NCBI RefSeq assembly: GCF_004323735.1
Contig: NZ_CP036455.1
Coordinates: forward strand, 4,211,101 to 4,275,100
Reading direction: 5' to 3'
Source: Streptomonospora litoralis
GTDB taxonomy: Bacteria > Actinomycetota > Actinomycetes > Streptosporangiales > Streptosporangiaceae
Length of the DNA: 64,000 nucleotides
Part shown: piece after piece, positions 60,813 to 64,000 of the stretch
Layout of the letters: each line of letters begins with the position of its first letter
How positions within the stretch are numbered: position 1 is the stretch's first letter
Program-made: the position numbers and the translations under genes
The notes under the pieces: generated by a model
Seen by the model: only the letters and a program-made list of their open reading frames with translations
Databases searched by the model: none
What the model was told of the DNA's origin: nothing

Positions 60813-62699
60813 TCAGCCGGACGCGTTCCAGAGTCCCGCCAGGTCCCGGTAGAGCGGGGAGTCGCGCAGCAGGGAGTCGTGCGTGCCGAACGCCGTGCCC
60901 GTGCCGTCGAGGACGAGGATTCGATCGGCCCGCAACGCGGACGACAGCCGGTGCGCGACGACGATCAGCGTCGTGTTCGGCCGGGCCGCCAGCGCCTCCT
61001 CCGCCTGTGCCTCGGCGGCCGGGTCCAGGTGGCAGGTCGACTCGTCCAGGATGAGCAGCGGCGCCGGTGACACGTAGGCCCGGACCAGACACAGCGCCTG
61101 GCGCTCGCCGGCGGAGAGCGTCCCGGGATCGACGTCGCCGTCCAGGCCGCCGAGGCGGTCCACCAGCGGTTCGAGGTGCAGCGCCGCCGCCGCTCGGGCG
61201 ATGCGGTCGTCCTCGGCACCGGGCTCCAGTTGGGCGAGGTTCTCCCGGACGGATCCGGCGAAGACGTAGCCCTGCTGCGGGAGGAGGACCCGCATCCGGG
61301 CCAGCTCGCGGGGGGACCGTCCGGCGACCGGCCGGCCCGCCAGCCGTACGGCACCCTCGTCGGGCGCGTGCAGGCCGGACAGCACGTGCGCCAGCGTCGA
61401 CTTGCCGATCCCGCTCGGCCCCACGACCGCGATGCGCTCCCCGGCCTCGACCGTGAGTCCGAACCCCTCCACCAAGGGGGGCGTTCCGGCTCCGTAGGAC
61501 ATCCGCACACCGCGGCACCACACCGCCGGTGCCAACCCCTGGGCGGGCCGGACGGGCGGCCCGCTGTCACCGGACTCGGCGCGGCCGGGCTCTTCCTCGT
61601 CGGCGCCGCCCTCCTCCGCGGACACGAACCGGTCGAGGACCACCACGAGGCGGCTGCCCGCGGACCCCACAGCGGTCATCAGCGCCTGGAGTGCCGGCAG
61701 CAGGGACTGCACGAGGTAGGCCAGGGCGCCCATGAGCGCTCCCGTGGTGACGCCCCGGTCGCTCAGCCACGGCGTCGCGACGAGCAGTAGGACGATGGGG
61801 AGCTGCCCCGCCACGCCGAGCGCCAGCGTCCTCGCGGCCGTCCACCGGGCCAGGGACCGCGTCGATGCGGCGGCCTCGTCGATCAGACCTCGGCTCGCAT
61901 CGACCGCGGTGCCCGCGATCCCGCAGGCCGCCAGGTCGCGCAGCCGACCGCGCAGGACTCCCGCACGGTCGGCGAACGCCTCGTCGGCGTCGAGGAACCG
62001 GCGTTGCGCCGCGGCCATGGGAGCGAGCGTGAGCAGGAAGAGCACCAGTCCGAGCAGCATGGGCGGCACCACGACCACCAGCAGCTCGGGGGCCAGGGTG
62101 AACATCCCCGCGAGCGCTCCCACGGCGGTGAACAGGAAGGAGCGCACGGTCAGGACCAGCCCCGCGAAACTGTCCCGGGCGATCTCCGTCTGCTGGGTGA
62201 GCCGCGACACCGCCGCCCGTTCGACCCGCGCCGCCCGTGCCGGGTCGGCTACGGCCCGGCGCAGCGCCCCTCCGACCGCGCGGCGGACCAACCCGTCCCG
62301 CAGCGGTTCCACCAGCCCGGAGAGCTGGGCGAACACACCGCGCAGCACGGGGCCGACGAGGAGGATCGAGGCCGCTGCGACGGCCAGCCACGCCAGACCG
62401 GCGGCGGGCTTTTCCGCCAGGAACCCCTCATCCAGGGCACGGGCCAGGCAGATCCCGAGGAGGAAGGTCTGCCCGGACTCCATCAGCGAGCAGGCGCCCA
62501 GTAGCAGCAGCGGCCGCCGGTGGCGCCACAGGAAGGGCCGGGCGTGCGGCATCAGCCCGCGCAGCATGCCGCGACTGGGGCCGTGCCGCTGCTGCGCGGC
62601 TGCCCTGCTGTCGCGCGGGCCGTCGCGTCCGGACCGCGGCGGGCACGGGGTGGCCGATCCGATCTCGGCGGCCGCGTCCGGCGCCGTCTGGGGCCTCAC
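60813..62699 (-). CDS. ABC exporter half-transporter (second of a pair)
   Basis: 628 aa. Membrane domain with six hydrophobic segments (RRPLLLLGACSLMESGQTFLLG, LVLTVRSFLFTAVGALAGMF, PELLVVVVPPMLLGLVLFLLTLAP), then ATPase: Walker A VVGPSGIGKST, Q-loop LLPQQGYVFAGSVRENLAQ, signature GTLSAGERQALCLVRAYV, Walker B LLILDESTCHLD, H-loop VAHRLSSALRADR. The Walker B has Glu-Ser-Thr. The GTG at 62697-62699 overlaps the stop of the neighbouring ABC gene (GTGA), so the two likely form a heterodimer. About 55 low-complexity residues precede the membrane domain. Confidence 0.88.
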   Translation of the reverse strand: MRPQTAPDAAAEIGSATPCPPRSGRDGPRDSRAAAQQRHGPSRGMLRGLMPHARPFLWRHRRPLLLLGACSLMESGQTFLLGICLARALDEGFLAEKPAAGLAWLAVAAASILLVGPVLRGVFAQLSGLVEPLRDGLVRRAVGGALRRAVADPARAARVERAAVSRLTQQTEIARDSFAGLVLTVRSFLFTAVGALAGMFTLAPELLVVVVPPMLLGLVLFLLTLAPMAAAQRRFLDADEAFADRAGVLRGRLRDLAACGIAGTAVDASRGLIDEAAASTRSLARWTAARTLALGVAGQLPIVLLLVATPWLSDRGVTTGALMGALAYLVQSLLPALQALMTAVGSAGSRLVVVLDRFVSAEEGGADEEEPGRAESGDSGPPVRPAQGLAPAVWCRGVRMSYGAGTPPLVEGFGLTVEAGERIAVVGPSGIGKSTLAHVLSGLHAPDEGAVRLAGRPVAGRSPRELARMRVLLPQQGYVFAGSVRENLAQLEPGAEDDRIARAAAALHLEPLVDRLGGLDGDVDPGTLSAGERQALCLVRAYVSPAPLLILDESTCHLDPAAEAQAEEALAARPNTTLIVVAHRLSSALRADRILVLDGTGTAFGTHDSLLRDSPLYRDLAGLWNASG

Positions 62700-64000
62700 C
62701 GGTTCCCACCGCCGCCGGAGGCGTCGGCGTGGCCGAAGACCGCGCGGTAGTCGGGGTCCTGCCAGAGTTCGGCGTGGCCGCGGACAGCCCGGAGGCGGCC
62801 GCCGTCCAGCCACACCACCGCGTCCGCGCGCGCCGCCGTGGAGAGGCGGTGCGCGATGACGACTCGGGTGCCGGGGCGGATCTCGCGGGCCAGCGCCCGG
62901 TCCACCTGCCGTTCCGTCGCCGTGTCGAGACTGGAGGTGGCGTCGTCCAGGATCATCAGTCGCCCCGCATGGGCGAACGCCCGCGCCAACCCCAGCCGTT
63001 GGAGTTCTCCGCCGGAGAGCGGCACCTCCTCCAGCGGTGTGGCGTAGCCCTGCGGAAGCACCCGGACGAAGTCGTCGGCTCCGGCGGCCCGGGCGGCCGA
63101 CCGTACTCGTTCGCGCGGAGCGGTCTCGGCTCCCGCAGCGATCGCCTCCTCGACGGTGGCGCCCTGGAGCGAGGGCCGCTCGAACGCGTACCCGACCTCG
63201 GTGCGGAGCACGTCGGCCGCCACGGTGCCGAGGGGCACGCCGTCCAGGAGCACCTCCCCCTCGTCGGGGTCGGTGAGCCGCCCGGCGACGGCCCCCAGCG
63301 TCGACTTGCCGGAGCCGGAGCGCCCGACCACGGCCACCGTCCGACCGCCGGGCACGTGCAGGTCGACGCCGCGCAGCGCCCACTCGCCGTCGCGGCTCAC
63401 ACCCACGCCGCGCAGCTCCAGCGTCCCCGGTCCGCCGGGAGGGAGGCCCCGCTGCCCGTGGGCCAGCGGGGGAACCGCCAGGAGCGCGTCGACGCGGCGC
63501 GCCGCCGCCCGGCCGTGGACCAGCGCTCCGAGCGGACCGGCGACCGAGCCGAGCCCGGCCGCCAGCGAGGCGTACCGGGAAACCGCCAGCAGGTCGCCGA
63601 CACTGATCCTCCCGTCCGCCAGAGCGAGCCCGCCGACCGCGAGCACGGCGGTGATGAGCAGGGGCATGAGTACTCCGCTGCGCGCCATCGCGGAACCTTG
63701 CACCGACCACATGCGCCGGCCCTCTGCGCCGAGCTCCTCCAACGGACGCAGGATACGGGCGCGCTCCTCGTCCACCGTGCCGGCGGCGGCGATGGCGCGC
63801 GCGCCGCCAAGGGCGTCCGTCAGCCGCGTCGCCATCACCGACTGCACCCGCTGGTACCGGGAGACACTGTCGGAGGAGTGGCGGGCGAAGGAGCGCAGCA
63901 GCAGGCCCAGAACGGGGAGCCCCAGAACGAAGGCCAGCCCCGTCCACAGGTCGATCACGAACAGCGCGACCAGGGCTCCGGTGGGCGCGAGGACCGCCGC
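62696..64000 (-). CDS. ABC exporter half-transporter (first of a pair, 5' end outside window)
   Basis: The frame is open through the right edge, so the N-terminus and first helices are missing; about 434 codons are visible. Seen are the later membrane helices (FVIDLWTGLAFVLGLPVLGLLL, GVLMPLLITAVLAVGGLALADG) and the ATPase: Walker A VVGRSGSGKST, Q-loop-like GYAFERPSLQGATVEEAI, signature EVPLSGGELQRLGLARAFA, Walker B LMILDDATSSLD (Asp in place of the catalytic Glu), H-loop IAHRLSTAARADAV. The degenerate Walker B Glu fits the non-catalytic half of a heterodimer whose partner has DES. Pairs like this export lipids, peptides or siderophores. Confidence 0.88.
   Translation of the reverse strand, partial: AAVLAPTGALVALFVIDLWTGLAFVLGLPVLGLLLRSFARHSSDSVSRYQRVQSVMATRLTDALGGARAIAAAGTVDEERARILRPLEELGAEGRRMWSVQGSAMARSGVLMPLLITAVLAVGGLALADGRISVGDLLAVSRYASLAAGLGSVAGPLGALVHGRAAARRVDALLAVPPLAHGQRGLPPGGPGTLELRGVGVSRDGEWALRGVDLHVPGGRTVAVVGRSGSGKSTLGAVAGRLTDPDEGEVLLDGVPLGTVAADVLRTEVGYAFERPSLQGATVEEAIAAGAETAPRERVRSAARAAGADDFVRVLPQGYATPLEEVPLSGGELQRLGLARAFAHAGRLMILDDATSSLDTATERQVDRALAREIRPGTRVVIAHRLSTAARADAVVWLDGGRLRAVRGHAELWQDPDYRAVFGHADASGGGGNR

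Noticed and set aside
1-64000. CRISPR array, rRNA or tRNA genes
   Set aside because: No regularly spaced repeats with unique spacers and no cloverleaf or rRNA-like segments were seen on either strand.

Overview
The window is about 70% G+C throughout, uses GTG and TTG starts freely, and packs genes into overlapping ATGA/GTGA units. Protein content (RpoB, cobalamin enzymes, AraC/MerR/OmpR regulators) is actinobacterial. The closest match I can suggest is Nocardiopsaceae (Nocardiopsis/Streptomonospora-like), but this is an inference and no rRNA gene is present to test it.

Layout. 1-1132: the 5' part of a dynamin-like GTPase. 1165-36720: a large cobalamin (B12) locus mixed with unrelated genes. 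One minus-strand run carries ferredoxin, cbiC, a cbiX with a His-rich tail, cobC, a bluB-cobT fusion and cobA/cysG. It diverges from a cobalamin riboswitch followed by cbiMNQO (cobalt import). Next come a cbiG-cobJ fusion, cobL, cbiD, cobM and cobI on the minus strand, then cobB and a GNAT gene on the plus strand, and cobO plus a ChlI/ChlD-type chelatase subunit behind a second riboswitch. cobN lies 8 kb further on behind a third riboswitch. Both early (CbiX) and late (CobN) metal-insertion enzymes are present, so the set is a mosaic of the anaerobic and aerobic routes. precorrin-6A reductase, cobQ, cbiB, cobU and cobS are not in the window. Between the cob genes lie an amidase, a small DUF6504-like gene with a good SOS (LexA) box, a membrane Ser/Thr kinase, a quinone oxidoreductase and an SPFH/NfeD pair.

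36842-45939: small membrane, lipoprotein and ribbon-helix-helix-like genes, then a two-component system (Asp-rich secreted or anchored peptide, histidine kinase, OmpR-type regulator). It is followed by a P-loop protein and an ABC half-transporter. The two transcription units share a 27-28 bp operator-like sequence. A PH-like membrane protein and a short AraC regulator follow.

46037-52220: a decayed TnpB-only IS200/IS605-family element abutting an LLM flavin oxidoreductase, then a complete rpoB that stands alone. There is no rpoC after it, it has its own promoter and terminator, and its rifampicin region carries four departures from the actinobacterial consensus, including the change equivalent to E. 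coli H526N. I read it as a second, rif-resistance-type rpoB paralogue. It is the most interesting locus here.

52383-64000: DUF2231 protein, membrane protein, sulfotransferase with a Lys/Ala-rich tail, fructosamine kinase, SulP transporter with a MerR regulator, release factor 3 (prfC), a DsrE-like protein, and a pair of ABC half-transporters running off the right edge. Two convergent intergenic regions (11666-12001 and 21074-22201) hold copies of a dispersed repeat and long imperfect hairpins that no gene explains.
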